Made by a program: the position numbers and the translations under genes. Below are positions 20,770 to 30,830 of a DNA stretch of 37,500 nucleotides, in pieces. Every line of letters begins with the position of its first letter. The first letter of the stretch is position 1. Under the pieces are notes generated by a model. It made no database searches and had not been told where the DNA came from. It saw only the letters and a list, made by a program, of their open reading frames with translations. This stretch comes from Symbiodinium natans (Eukaryota > Sar > Dinophyceae > Suessiales > Symbiodiniaceae), in the NCBI GenBank assembly GCA_905221605.1, contig CAJNDS010002131.1:330001-367500 (forward strand), given 5' to 3'.

Positions 20770-23700
20770 CTGGAGCCAGTAGGCGCGGCACTGGGTAAGT
20801 GGTGCTGCCAACAACTGATGCTCCATGCGACCACAAGCCTACAAGCCTCGAATGGTTGCAAGATGCCGAGTGCCAACGATGGACCATCACGCAGTTGCAT
20901 GCAAAAGGACCGCGGGGGGTCTTCCTATGACAGCTTCAACGGCTCGCACTTTTCGCTACGAAGTGCACCACAGTGTGCAGAGGCAGGGGATAAGCCTCTG
21001 GCGCCATCTTTCGAGGAAGGCCTCTTGTTGGCGCCTCTAACGGAAGATCGGCTTGTCGAAAAGCTCCTGTGCGTTCTCGGCACGTACCACGTCGTAGTAC
21101 ATGTGCTGCAAGGACTTCGCCTGGGCAGCTCGACAGAAAGCTGTCAGCATCCCACACCCTAATTAGGCCAGAACCCTAGTAACCCTGGACCCTAACCATA
21201 CCCCCATGATTGACCAATGTCGCGTGTCGCGGTTCCGAGCGCCCCTCGCTTGAACTACGTGGCTACAAGGACGCAGCTCAGCACTGGAGACTTTGGAGAC
21301 AGGTACCGCTTAAGACCTCAACCGGCAACCTTTTGTCGATGTCTGAGGCCAGGGGCTGTCAAGTATTCCTGCATCAGGAACTGGACCTCCCCAATCTGCT
21401 TGCCGCCCTCGCCCTCCACCCAGAGGTTGACCAAGATGTTCGTGCGCGCCTGCGCTGCTGGGAGGTTCATGGACACCTAGAATCCCAATTAGAACTGTAC
21501 GTATATAAGGGAAGCATATCATCCAATTATAGCTGTACTTGTAACGGAGGCAACAAGCATGAGGTTGAACATGTGGAGCATGCAGGAAACTCTAGGAGGC
21601 TAAGCAGCTACATTCTTCGATAGCCGACCATGGTCATGGCTTACCATGGCATCGTTTATCAACCATCTTGCGATTGAAAGACCCCGGCTCTGATGCCTTA
21701 AATACTTGGAGGTTCATGAAAACCTTAAATCCACAATTGTAAGTCTACTTAGGGATCTACGGCACGCATCGCTTCATATTGAGTTGCCCAGTCGGCTGAA
21801 GATGAGGCTGTGTGGCACACGAAACCCTAAGCCCGAAACCCTAAACCCTAAACCCTGTGTGATTGACAAACCATGACAAACCGCGCTGCGGAGCCCACTG
21901 GCGCTCCTCATCTTGGAGCTTCTGATCCGCGAACTTGTTCTTCACTCGCACGATCTTGAAACGCTCCTTTCGTAGCTCTCAGGGCTTGGCGGAGCAGCAG
22001 AACGATCAGTTGTTGAGAACAGCTTTAGGCTCGCAAGGCCCGGCAGGGACCACCTTGAGCCTGCTCAGATTCACTGCTTTATTGTTTGGAGTTTTCGCTC
22101 CACCTGCTTGAATGATGCTTCAGGGTTATGGCATAGCCGCAGCCACACAACTTACTGCATGAAATAGATCTGCGCCCCTCCTGCAGGCTGTGGAAGGCAA
22201 GGGCAAGCGCGAAGGGGTCCGCTGCGTAGATCGTGGCGCGGAGGAAGTCGCAAACATATCCTGAGTCATTTGGGGTGTCAACATCCCCTTTACCAAACCC
22301 AGAAGCCCCACTCAGCTTGAGAATCTCTTCCTGTTTTGGAAGTCCCAAAAGAGTCCACAAAGTAGACGCAAGGCACTCTGCTCAAAGCAAAATTAACACG
22401 TCACGACAACCTTGTGATCGTTCCAAGCATTAAGAGAGCGTCGTGCTGCTGGCCGCTCCTTCTTTGTCTCGTCCTGATGTCAACTCAAAAGACGCCGCCC
22501 AGGCCTTTCAGAGATTGCCTTTGCAAAGCTAGTGGCGTAGTAGCAGTAGTAGCAGTAGTAGCAGCAGTAGCAGTAGTAGCAGTAGTAGCAGCAGTAGTAG
22601 CAGTAGTAGCAGTAGCAAGAGCAGTAGCAGCAGTAGAAGTGGTAGCAGCAATTGGAATGGCAGGAGCAGGAGCATTCATCGTCGTTGGTAAACATCTAGA
22701 AAAACAGCTAGCATTGACTAACAATAACAGCGGAGATGAAAAATATTTCAGCAGCAAAAGCAAGTGTAGGAACAGTAGCGGCGGCATCAGCAGTAGCATC
22801 AGCACACAGAGGGTCCGTTTCATAGTCGCCCTTGATCTTTGCCAGCGCACGCTCCTGCGGGAGAATCGGGCGGGGGGCTGCAGCAGTAGTCCTTAAACCC
22901 TACAAACCCTACAGCATGTGGATCATGACAAGGTTTTGGCTCACCACCTGTTAAGGCAAATCTTCGCAGCGGCATGGCCGTCCTTGCTCTTGATTGGGGC
23001 CACCAGTAGCCCGAGGTGCTTGCCGCACTCTGCACCCGACTCAGGCTGCAACTGGTGCACTGAGCAATCCTAGGCAGGACTTTGGGGGAGTCCTTCGTTC
23101 ACAGGGCCAGGCTCCGCATCCCACACCCTTTCTTGAACGGCTGTTTGGTGCCATGATTTCTTGATACCACTCATATCCGATACTAAGGAATAAGGAAGAG
23201 CCTCGACGTGCTCAGGCAACAAAGAAATGCGAAAATCGCAACGAACCCGTGACTCCTCTCATGGGCCGCCGAAGGGGCAAGGGACAGCTTCTCATCGAAC
23301 TTCCGAACTTCCTCCCGGCTGATCTCATTGAGCGCCCCAACCATGTCGCTGAGCTGCCTGAAAAAATCATTCGCCAGTCGCTTTTTTCGGAAACTCGCAG
23401 GAACAAGAACAACCCGCGCCTCTTGAAGTCCGTCCGCAACCAGCTGGCATAGGCAGACAAGGCATCCACAGCGGACTCCTTGGCGCGGGCACACGCAAGC
23501 TATCTTCTTCAGGTGCCCACTGCTCGCAATGCTCCCAAGCCCCTATGCCATTATGCTTCAGCCCGGGAGCCTGGCTACCACAGTGGTGCACTTCCAAAGC
23601 TGGCTGCACGGCCTCCTCATGCTTGGAGGAAGGGATCATCTCCAGCTTCTCCATGCGGGCACCGTCATCCTCTGCCTCCAAATCCGTGCAGAAGCACATG

Positions 23701-26700
23701 GAAGCCCCACGACCTAACATCCCCTACCTGATAGGCTCGGCGTTGATCCACGAACCAGGTCGCCAGGCGCTGCGCCTCGTCCCCCGCCAAGGCTTTCATA
23801 TCCTGCCGCATACAAGCTCTCAGCGGGTGAGAACGCTGGTCAGGTGGGTAGAGGAGAAGCAAACACAAAACGCAGGATTCAGAACTTCAAAGGCGTTGCC
23901 AGGTTACGGCTTAGGCCCTAAGAGCGTCGCTGCTCACTCTGGCTGCGCCTGAAAGATCTGCTCAGAGGCCTCACTCTTGGCGTCCAAAGCAGCAAAGAGC
24001 TGCTTGTGCAGGTCATGGAGCTTGTTGCGGACGGTGGGGTCGTCCAGGCGCTTCTTCAGGGCATCCTGACAGTGAGCATCAAACCTGCTGCCAAGTCCAC
24101 TCCATGTGTGGGGGAACCAGATGACGGGAACCAACAATGACACAACCTTCAGCCAGGGTTTGGGGGTCCCATCCGTGGGTCCTGCTTCTCCATAAGCTTC
24201 TGTTTCCGGCGCAGGTCTCCCAAAGCCATGAAGCCGTGTCCTTGTCAGCTCGCTTCAAGTTTACCGACAGGCCGAGAAAGAGTATGTCCAAAAAGTGCGT
24301 ACACAGTCATTGGCCTCAATCCCTGCGCCTATCTGTTCTTAGAAGCCCTTGAAATACTCAACACAACCGACATTGTTTTGAAATGGTCTGCGTTTGTTTC
24401 ATTTTGACCAATGATTGGCAGAAACGATCGGAACTCCAAGGGCGACGCGAGATGCACCATGCAACGCCTGCGAATTGCAGAAAATCATGGAAACGGCTGC
24501 TTGGAAGAACCGGCCGTGCAAAACCACCACTCCTAGCCTTCCTGCCAAAGCATGTCGACACACTTGGGAATTATGAGGCAAAATGTAGATGCGGTCTGAG
24601 TGTCGGTTGCGAAGCACGTCAAAGGAGACGTATGCTGCACCGCCCAAGGACCAAACAAGGATGAGGATGAAGAAGCGCCTCCTTGATCGCGTATCCGCCG
24701 GGCGGCGCTAGGGAAGACACATTTCTGTCCCCTGACCTGTACCCCTCTGAAGGAGACTAAGAGGTGGCTGAAATTAGACAAAGGGGCTCCAGCACCCTCA
24801 CCCCCTGCCCCCTACCCCCTACCAGAAATAGGCTCCTGTCCCCACAAACCTAGAAAGAAGTGAAATAAATCGCTCCAGCACAGCGCCAAACCTCACCGCC
24901 CTCACCGCCCAATGTCCTGGCTCTTACTTGTAGGAATCCTGACGCCTGAGGCTGCGAGACCACTTCCACCCCTTTCAATTCTAGAAGCACCCGCGACGTG
25001 CAGCTGAGCCTCATCTTGATCTCTGGGCTCATGTAATCCTCTGCAAGCCCGCCGCGTGGCTTTGCTTCCTGCTCATGCAAGGCCGCCCAGATGGCGAAGA
25101 GCACCTGACACCAGGAATACGACCAACCTCAAGATGTGCACCGGCCCTCAGGAAGTCAGAAAGACCCACCAGCAGTCACCTGAACCCTAGAAACCCTATA
25201 AACCCTATGAACCCTATAAACCCTATAAACCCTGTAAACCCTTTAAACCCTATTAACCCTATAAACCCTATAAACCCTTTAAACCCTGTAAGCCCTATAA
25301 ACCCTATAAACCCTAAACAGCAGGCACCTTCACGGAGGCCACCACGGCCAGCGGCCAGAAGCCGCAGCCAAGCGCCCAGAGCGCCGTGTATCGGGAGAGG
25401 CCCAAGTCGGTGTAGAGCAGCTTCCTCAGCGGTTTTTGGGGCATATCTGAGCGACTCCGAAAGCAAGCCAGGCACGCAATGTCAGATGTCCCTGGAGCCA
25501 CACACATACCTTTATGTTTAAGGTACATCTCCCCATTTCAAAGGGTACAGAGGTTACCCCAGGTCCACCCTAGGCTTCCCACAGGAGCTGCACCGCGGAG
25601 AGCGTGGACACGAGGCACCCAGCCAGGCAGGCAGCCCCAAAGGCCTGGTAGTTGTAGCTCATGAAGAAGTCTCGGTGCTCTACTTTGGGGCAGCTCCCCG
25701 TCTTGCAGAAGTTGTCCGCAGCATCGTTGAAGTAGGCGAGGCCGCGGACGCTGCCTGTGACGTTCGCGGCCACGATGCCCAGTGCCTGAATTGTACGGCG
25801 ATATGGGCTTCAAGCTCTGAGGTCCCGGGATCCGGGACTCAGCCGGACTCAGCGAAATTCTTGAAAGTCTTGAGGCCAACTCCAACAGTGCTCCAGCACA
25901 CACATGCAAGACTCATGCAAGCAGAGGAGCATTGTCGGATAGGAAGGCGTCCTCCATGTCCACGTCCGAGTCTCTGAGCACCATCCCAGCGGCCAAGTTC
26001 ACTGCACGAACATCTCGGGCTCGGAGGTGGGAGGACACAAGAGTCATCCCGACGCCCCGCTTCTGATCGCCCAGCAAGTCTGCCTCAGGCCCACAAGTTT
26101 GGGAGCTTCGTTCTCAGGCAAGCATGACAAGGGGCATGGATTAGCTACTTAGTTGAACCTAAAGGGAACATGCCCCACCTCGGCAAGATCGAGCTCACAA
26201 TCTCTAGCAGTGATCCCCACATTGCAGTCCTTGCAGGTCATGCCAAGGACGTTCGCAGAGATGTTGCCGTCCAGGATCAGCCCTGTGCCCAGTACGCCGT
26301 CCATCCGGATGTCACGAAAATCTGCGGAGCAGGCGCCGCCGGATGCTTGCAGGGCCGCACCTGCCAACGTGACTCCTTCCATCGTGACCTTGTTCATTGA
26401 TAGCTTCCAGTCGGGGGCCGAAATCTTGACCTCAGTTGCGAGCCGGACGCCGGTTCCCCCGAAGGTCTAAGAGAGATGTGCACAAATGAAACGGTTGATG
26501 AAGTGATTCGTGGAAGGCCTGTTACAAGACCGAACCAGCACAGGAGGACGACAGAAAACTAAGGCGGTTTCGGCAGCCCAGACGTCGTGCAGCGTCACGT
26601 TGTGCAGGATGGCATCGAGCAACGGACCTGCCACGTGCACAAAAGCCCTCTTTTTATTGCGCCCATAAACCCTAAACCCTAAACCCTAAACGCTAACCCC

Positions 26701-28014
26701 TATGCCCCCTCGAATCTGCAAAGAAAGGATTGGCGACCTGAGCTATCCAGGTCTGGAGAAGATGTCGAGTGCACAAACTCCAGGAAAGGTGCTCGCATCT
26801 CCGAAGCCGTGAGGTCGCGCATGTCCACCTTCCAACCCTTACCATTGAAGATCTGCAGAGAGGTCTGCATTGTGGAGCCACGCAGTGACACGGACACATT
26901 GGGCGTGTCTTGAAAGCTCAAGCAAGCGCCTTCGCAGTGACCCAAGTGCGAATCCTGTACGCTGATATTCCATCCTCGTCCGAGGCGAATTGTGTATGTG
27001 CCCGTCATCTCGCAACCCTTGATGTCGACGTTGTTGGCACGGTTGCTGCCAGGTCGGGAGAAGCCGCGGATGCCAAAACCCGTCAAGATTGTGCGGTCGA
27101 TGGTGAGGAAATTGTGGACTGCCACGCTGGACTTGTCTAAACGGGAGCTGACTATTGCCAAGTGGTCAGCTTCAAGCTGACTGTGATAAAACTTGGAATT
27201 GCTCGCGGTGAACATTTTTCCGGCAAAGCCCCCTCGAGCGCAACTGGAATTCTGCATGATCATGTTCTCAAAGCCAAAGCTTCTACTTTCCTCAAAGCCC
27301 GAATGAGGGTCACAGCTGGAGTTTACCATTGTCAGACCTCCGGCGTGTATGAACCCTCCGGACACCTCCACATCCTGCAGACTCACTGCTGCCGCTGCTT
27401 CTGCTTCTAGCCCAAGATGCTGCAGCTGCATCCTTCTGAAGGTCAGCTGTGCGTGAGCCTCGACTTCGACTGCCCCGCACAGCCTCCCACCCTGGATCTT
27501 CACGCCCGGCTCACCCTCGAGCTCCAGCCTCACCCACGCCGGCAACGTCCAGCACGGATCATTGGCTCGCCTTCGATTTTGCGGACCCGCTTGCGGGCTA
27601 CTCGGCTGCTCGGCCCACTCGACACTGTAAACCTTACGGAGCATGACCAGAACTTGCACCATGCAGTCTATTCAGGCGCGTATCCCTTGCAAGCCAAGCG
27701 GCCCCTGGCCGCAGCTTCACCCGAACAGGCTCCGTGGTGTTTGCTTCCAATGTCAGGTTGGAGAGCAAAGCGGTCAAATTGATGATCTTCACGGGGGCGG
27801 CCGGCCTCTGGCCAGCTAGGCAACACATTTCCATGAAACATTGTGCAACCCTTGATGAAATTGGCGACATGACGTAGAACGAGCTGAGGTGCTCCTCCGG
27901 ACCGCCATCGCGGAGTTCCAGCTGCAAGGCCGCAGTTTCCGTGCTCCGGTGGCCCGAGGAGAGCCACACCAAGTAAACCCCCAAAAGACACGGCAGCCTG
28001 CTGTCGAGGCCCAC
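20295..28014 (-). CDS. Multi-exon gene: beta-helix-like ectodomain, transmembrane segments and RelA/SpoT-like C-terminus
   Basis: Exons in transcript order: 28014 to about 27690; about 27600 to 26745; about 26645-26570; 26466-26179; 26083-25919; 25785-25576; 25420-25328; 25104-24928; 24849-24823; 24707-24564; 24467-24426; about 24233-24182; 24065-23949; 23802-23728; 23675-23592; 23499-23420; 23357-23243; 23045-22983; 22854-22804; 22330-22181; 21975-21913; 21449-21357; 21120-21042; 20769-20674; 20359-20295. From 26466 down, nearly all junctions keep the phase; the joins around 24182-24233 and between 21913 and 21449 are less certain. Donors are GT (about half), GC and GA. The order of parts suggests a single-chain surface receptor or adhesin with a cytoplasmic nucleotide-enzyme-like domain, but the exons could belong to two adjacent genes; cDNA would decide. 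The 5' end is not fixed: position 28014 is an intron acceptor (GCAG|GTG), not an ATG. Confidence 0.7.
20385..20531. repeat. AT-rich segment between two 24-bp direct repeats
   Basis: The same 24 bases (GCCTTCTTAGCCCACTCCC then TAAAC) occur at about 20385-20408 and 20508-20531. The spacer is AT-rich and resembles family V. The structure lies in the last intron of the beta-helix gene. Confidence 0.6.
21042..23045 (-). CDS. Beta-helix gene: RelA/SpoT-like domain, six exons
   Basis: Exons 23045-22983 (HLGLLVAPIKSK), 22854-22804 (ERALAKIKGDYETDPLC), 22330-22181 (CDFLRATIYAADPFALALAF), 21975-21913 (RKERFKIVRVKNKF), 21449-21357 (TNILVNLWVEGEG, IGEVQFLMQEYL) and 21120-21042 (AKSLQHMYYDVVRAENAQEL). 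The order KSxxRAxxK, D-LRATI-D, FKIVRVKNKF, LVNL, GEVQF, HxxYD parallels RelA/SpoT (p)ppGpp synthetase folds (RxKxxxS, DxxGxR, VKDxxxxPK, EIQIRT, HxxYK). The Asp and the Glu of the EVQ motif are kept; the RT after EIQ is not. Catalysis is therefore open. Phases agree at most junctions; the donor of exon 21975-21913 could be any of three GA sites. A GTA/GCA microsatellite lies in the intron between 22804 and 22330. Confidence 0.65.
21459..21540. mobile_element. Family II relic
   Basis: GGGAGGTTCATGGACACC, then CCCAATTAGAACTGTACGTA and a degenerate mirror; overlaps the 5' side of the exon at 21449-21357. A second left-end relic lies at 21703-21765 (ACTTGGAGGTTCATGAAAAC). Confidence 0.55.
22536..22660. 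repeat. GTA/GCA trinucleotide microsatellite
   Basis: About 40 GTA, GCA and related triplets, extending with interruptions to 22860. It lies in an intron of the beta-helix gene; the Val-Ala and Cys-Tyr reading frames over it are artefacts. Confidence 0.85.
23243..24233 (-). CDS. Beta-helix gene: charged helical linker, six exons
   Basis: Exons 24233-24182 (LRRKQKLMEKQ), 24065-23949 (DALKKRLDDPTVRNKLHDLH, KQLFAALDAKSEASEQIFQ), 23802-23728 (DMKALAGDEAQRLATWFVDQ), 23675-23592 (AEDDGARMEKLEMIPSSKHE), 23499-23420 (LACARAKESAVDALSAYASW) and 23357-23243 (QLSDMVGALNEISREEVRKF). The sequence is rich in Lys, Glu, Leu and Ala, with the look of helical, partly coiled-coil cytoplasmic linker. Phases agree at every junction from 24065 onward. 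The 5' boundary of the first exon is uncertain. Confidence 0.7.
24426..24849 (-). CDS. Beta-helix gene: exons 24849-24823, 24707-24564 and 24467-24426 with another transmembrane helix
   Basis: A 27-nt exon, TTCTAG|...|GTAGGG, encodes VCGDRSLFL. Exon 24707-24564 follows a CCCTAG acceptor and encodes RRPADTRSRRR then FFILILVWSLGGAAYVSF and DVLRNRHSDRIYILPHNSQ. The basic residues before the helix suggest the N-side is cytosolic. Exon 24467-24426 adds ALHGASRVALGVPI. All are phase 0. The donor and acceptor around the second intron share an AATTC(C/G)CA motif, as if the intron had duplicated its target. Confidence 0.6.
24928..25785 (-). CDS. Beta-helix gene: membrane region, exons 25785-25576, 25420-25328 and 25104-24928
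   Basis: Exon 25785-25576 starts with a small Cys pair (FCKTGSC) and ends in a hydrophobic segment FGAACLAGCLVSTLSAVQLL. Exon 25420-25328 continues LLYTDLGLSR and YTALWALGCGFWPLAVVAS. Exon 25104-24928 begins VLFAIWAALHEQEAKPRGG and then becomes soluble-looking (MSPEIKMRLSCTSRVLLELK). All three junctions are phase 0; donors are GC, GT and GT (CAA|GTAAG). Two or three transmembrane helices are likely. The intron between the second and third exons consists largely of degenerate 9-bp units of CCCTATAAA type. Confidence 0.75.
25186..25315. repeat. Degenerate telomere-like 9-bp array forming an intron
   Basis: CCCTATAAA units with single-base variants (CCCTGTAAA, CCCTTTAAA, CCCTATTAA) repeat with a 9-bp period. 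The array fills over half of the 223-nt intron 25105-25327 of the beta-helix gene. The 9-bp period is a multiple of three and produces a spurious GFIGFIG reading frame. Confidence 0.9.
25919..26645 (-). CDS. Beta-helix gene: three exons completing the ectodomain
   Basis: The exon at about 26645-26570 encodes PLLDAILHNVTLHDVWAAET. Exon 26466-26179 (96 codons) encodes TFGGTGVRLATEVKISAPDW, MNKVTMEGVTLAGAAL, and GTGLILDGNISANVLGMTCK, ending GAG|GTGGGG. Exon 26083-25919 (55 codons) encodes ADLLGDQKRGVGMTLVSSHL, RARDVRAVNLAAGMVLRDSD and ends before a GC donor. The last exon has no ATG and is therefore easy to miss, but it joins in phase on both sides. The strand-turn pattern continues from the preceding exon. 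The intron before the first exon holds a short CCCTAAA tract (26.67-26.70 kb) and has TTTGTGCAC at both ends. Confidence 0.7.
26745..27600 (-). CDS. Beta-helix gene: main ectodomain exon
   Basis: About 280 codons remain open, reading WVRLELEGEPGVKIQGG, then successive short strands such as AVSLQDVEVSGGFIHAGGL, NSSCARGGFAGKMFTASNSK, HLAIVSSRLDKSSVAVHNFL, ANNVDIKGCEMTGTYTIRLG and NVSVSLRGSTMQTSLQIFNG. The regular alternation of short hydrophobic strands with Gly, Asn and Asp turns is typical of right-handed parallel beta-helix folds (pectin-lyase-like or Pmp-like). Several NxS/T sites and scattered Cys fit an extracellular location. It is the longest exon in the window. No catalytic motif of pectate lyases is seen, so a structural or binding role is more likely. 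Confidence 0.7.
27690..28014 (-). CDS. Beta-helix gene: N-terminal hydrophobic segment and start of ectodomain
   Basis: The exon encodes VGLDSRLPCLLGVYLVWLSS, a hydrophobic stretch followed by polar sequence, as in a signal peptide or signal anchor. Next comes an ectodomain-like part rich in potential N-glycosylation sites (NLT twice, NTT) with LSSFYVMSPISS and VRVKLRPGAAW. The 3' boundary lies near 27690, where the open frame shifts, and the exact donor is unclear. Competing frames over the same DNA are longer in one case but show no protein-like pattern. Confidence 0.6.
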
Positions 28015-28272
28015 CTGCGAAGCAGAGGAGGCTTTCGACTCTCACGCTCGCGCAGGGGTTCGGGGCTGTTGAGGCTTAGTTGCATCGGGCAGACTTAATT
28101 AGGATTTGCTGAGGGCGCAAAAAGGTCTGAGAGATGGAAGCCCCTGAGATCGTGCCGAGAGCACATTGGGATCCGGGCCTTGCGTATCATAAGATGGAGC
28201 AAAGCCTCAGAACGCCCAGCTCGTCTACAAGCTTCCACCAACAAAAACAACAGAGGCTCAACTCAGCTCTGC

Positions 28273-28386
28273 CCGCAAAGACGAGTGGCCTGTGGACGTG
28301 TATTGCTCAAACGGCGACAAGGCCCCACGAGGGGCCCCGGCTGAGCCAAACTCACGCTCACGGAGAAGCTCGGCTTGCAAAAGCAT
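28273..28386 (-). CDS. Possible 5' exon of the beta-helix gene
   Basis: From an ATG at 28386 the frame reads MLLQAELLREREFGSAG and onward to a possible GC donor at 28273 (TTGCGG|GCAGAG). It would join in phase 0 to the exon starting at 28014, giving a short charged N-terminus before the hydrophobic segment. An in-frame stop precedes the 28014 exon, so some upstream exon is required; this is the nearest candidate. No spliced-leader acceptor can be assigned. Confidence 0.3.
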
Positions 28387-29943
28387 CACCACATGCAACG
28401 CAGAAGCACTATGTAATGATTAATGGCCACTTTACTCTCGCACAAAGCCTGCGATGATTGTATCATATTGCATCAATATATGGATAAACCACGTGCAGAA
28501 AGCCGCTGCCTCCCGAGGACTGACGGAGTCTATTTCACTTCTTCGGCCCGAGAGATCCGGTAAGCTGCCGGATCCCTTGGTATGAGGGCGACTCATGCCA
28601 AGTTTGGGGTTCAGGGTTTGGGGCCTGAGGGTACTTCGAGGCCATGTCCTGCTATGGTTCGTACAGTAGCGGTGGACGTAAGGCTTGACCTGCAACATCA
28701 GCTGGGGCCCTTGTCCCCTAGGCCCCTTTTTAGTTCCTAATTCCCCAGGACACGAAACGCCAGACCCCAAGCCTCACGCCAAGCCCTGGGTGCGCTGTTT
28801 TCGGCCGCTTTGCTCTGCCCCCTCAAAGCCGACACCATCGTATCTAGAATGGACACTTGCTAAAGACCACAAAAAAAGAAAACGACAGTTGTGAGGCGGT
28901 GCCATACGCTCTAGGCCCTAAACCCTGAACCCCACGCCAAGCCCATTTCGCCCCCGTTGGCGGGACCCACGTCGCATGGGCATCATCACCTGCCAGCGGT
29001 CTGTTCGTGCCTTATGGCTTAAGGCGTTCTAAGAGTGTTTGGCAAGGTTTCGGCTGTGGGGGCCGGGTGGGAAAGTCCTAAACCCAATGTCCAGGGTTTA
29101 GGGTTTTGCCACTCTCCCAACTAGCACAAGGTTTTTAGGGTTTTGAGGGATTAGGGTCAGGGATTAGAGGGTTTTCGGAGTTTTTGCGGGCTTTTGAAGG
29201 TTTTTGAGTGTGTTCGCCAGGGTGTTGAGGGTTTTGAAGGTCTCCCCAGCTGGGAAACGGTGTGTCCACGAAGATCACGAAGCTGGTCCCACATCACCCT
29301 TAAAATTTCACAGCTGCACTTGCACAACCAACCCCACTGTTGTCATACAACCTTCTGTGCAGAGGGAAGGCAGTCACAAACCCTGGGGTTGTTCTAACTT
29401 GAAGGTATAAGAGGGCGTCTCTGTATACAAATAACTACCTTTATGAAATGAATTAGGGTCCCTTGTTCGGGATCTCTTTTTAAAGGGTGCCGCCTTATTA
29501 TAGGTACCCAAAAAGGGACCCCCAATTTAGGAAAATACCCATATATGGTCGAGGGTTCCTCAGCCCTAAACACCCCAGGCCCAAGACGAACCCACAATTT
29601 ACATCAGCCCCACACCCCTCCCCCCTTTTTTTCAGCGGAACCAATCCATAAACATCAAGCCCTGGGGATACTGCAAGCTCGATTGGCTCACAAGCTTAGG
29701 GCTGCGAGTGTTCCCAAGAGCGCCACAAACAAACCAAGCGAACGGGAAGGTTCTGTTGGATCCGGAGCTTCCTGACCCCCCCCCTCTCCCCGCCCGCCAA
29801 ACCCAAACCCTAAACCTTCAACCCGAGACTCTGGACCCTAAACCCTGATACGCAAACCCTAAACCAAACATCCTGGTCTTAGGTCCTATACCGGTGCCTC
29901 TTGCGCTTCCGGCAGGGGGTGGCCTGCTTCAGGGTTTCAGAGC

Positions 29944-30050
29944 TACTTGGAGGTTCATGGGCGCTTCGGCTTTAGGATTTAGGGTTTAGGGTTTAGGTTT
30001 AGGGTTTAGGGGTGAGGGTCCCAATTGTAACTGTACTTAGAAGCCCCCGC
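29944..30050. mobile_element. Family II relic interrupted by TTTAGGG repeats
   Basis: CTACTTGGAGGTTCATGG at 29944 is followed after about 60 bp of TTTAGGG-type repeats by TCCCAATTGTAACTGTACTT, which is contiguous with the left end in the copy at 21459-21500. Confidence 0.6.
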
Positions 30051-30119
30051 AGTCACCGAAGTAAGGGTATGTCGACTCTGAATTGGGTGAAAACTCCAAG
30101 TATAGGGCCTTCAGGACTT

Positions 30120-30222
30120 CATGTTCCCCCTTACACTCTTACACTAACAGGCCTTTTTAGGGATGATATTACGGGATACTATAATCCCAATTAAGGACTG
30201 TTAGTATAGAGGGGGAACATCC
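30120..30222. mobile_element. MITE-like palindrome, family I
   Basis: Full-length copy with ends ATGTTCCCCCTTAC and AGAGGGGGAACATCCC; the right end abuts CCCTAAA repeats directly. Confidence 0.75.
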
Positions 30223-30577
30223 CAACCCTAAACCCTTTGCCCTAAACCCTAACCCTACACCCTAGACCCTAAACCCCAACCTTTGGGACTTAATTGAATT
30301 TTTACCGTGCGCTTCTCTGAGGAAGGCTTCGGTCCGGCGAAGGGGCTTAGGGCGTTGAGGAGGCCCGGTTTCGGGTTTAGGGTTGAGGGTTTAGGGTTTA
30401 GGGTTGAGGGTTTTATGCTTAGGGACGGCCCAGTGCAAAAAAAAAACAAACGCACTGGATTAACTCACGGACTTTGGGGCATCTATATAACCGCGGCTGA
30501 GGACTCTAGACATGACATGCCCTAAACCCTTCTAAACCCTAAACCCTAAACCCTAAACCCTGGACCCAAACCCCGCC

Positions 30578-30653
30578 CCCCCCCCCCCCCCCCCCCCCCC
30601 CAAAAAAAACATAAATAATCATAAATAATAATAAATAATAATAAATAAAAATA

Positions 30654-30692
<39 letters not shown>

Positions 30693-30768
30693 TAAATAAT
30701 AAATAATAATAAATAATAATAATAATCATCATCATCATCATAATAATTTTAATAATAAGAAGAAGAAC

Positions 30769-30814
<46 letters not shown>

Positions 30815-30830
30815 CAGAAAACAAAAAAAG
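30578..30830. repeat. Poly-C run followed by AAT/ATAA microsatellite
   Basis: A run of about 25 C is followed by about 230 bp of AATAAT and AATAAATAAT units with short ATC and AAG patches. No gene. Confidence 0.95.

Noticed and set aside
20581-21162. 193-codon plus-strand open frame
   Set aside because: It is the shadow of minus-strand exons 20769-20674 and 21120-21042, which splice in phase into the RelA/SpoT-like gene. The plus-strand composition is not protein-like.
22414-22896. 160-codon frame rich in Val and Ala, and its Cys-Tyr mirror
   Set aside because: Trinucleotide microsatellite in an intron. The true exon here is 22854-22804 on the minus strand.
28685-28894. Plus-strand frame with a basic C-terminus
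   Set aside because: No splice signals, no recognisable motif, and partly built on CCCTAAA-like units.
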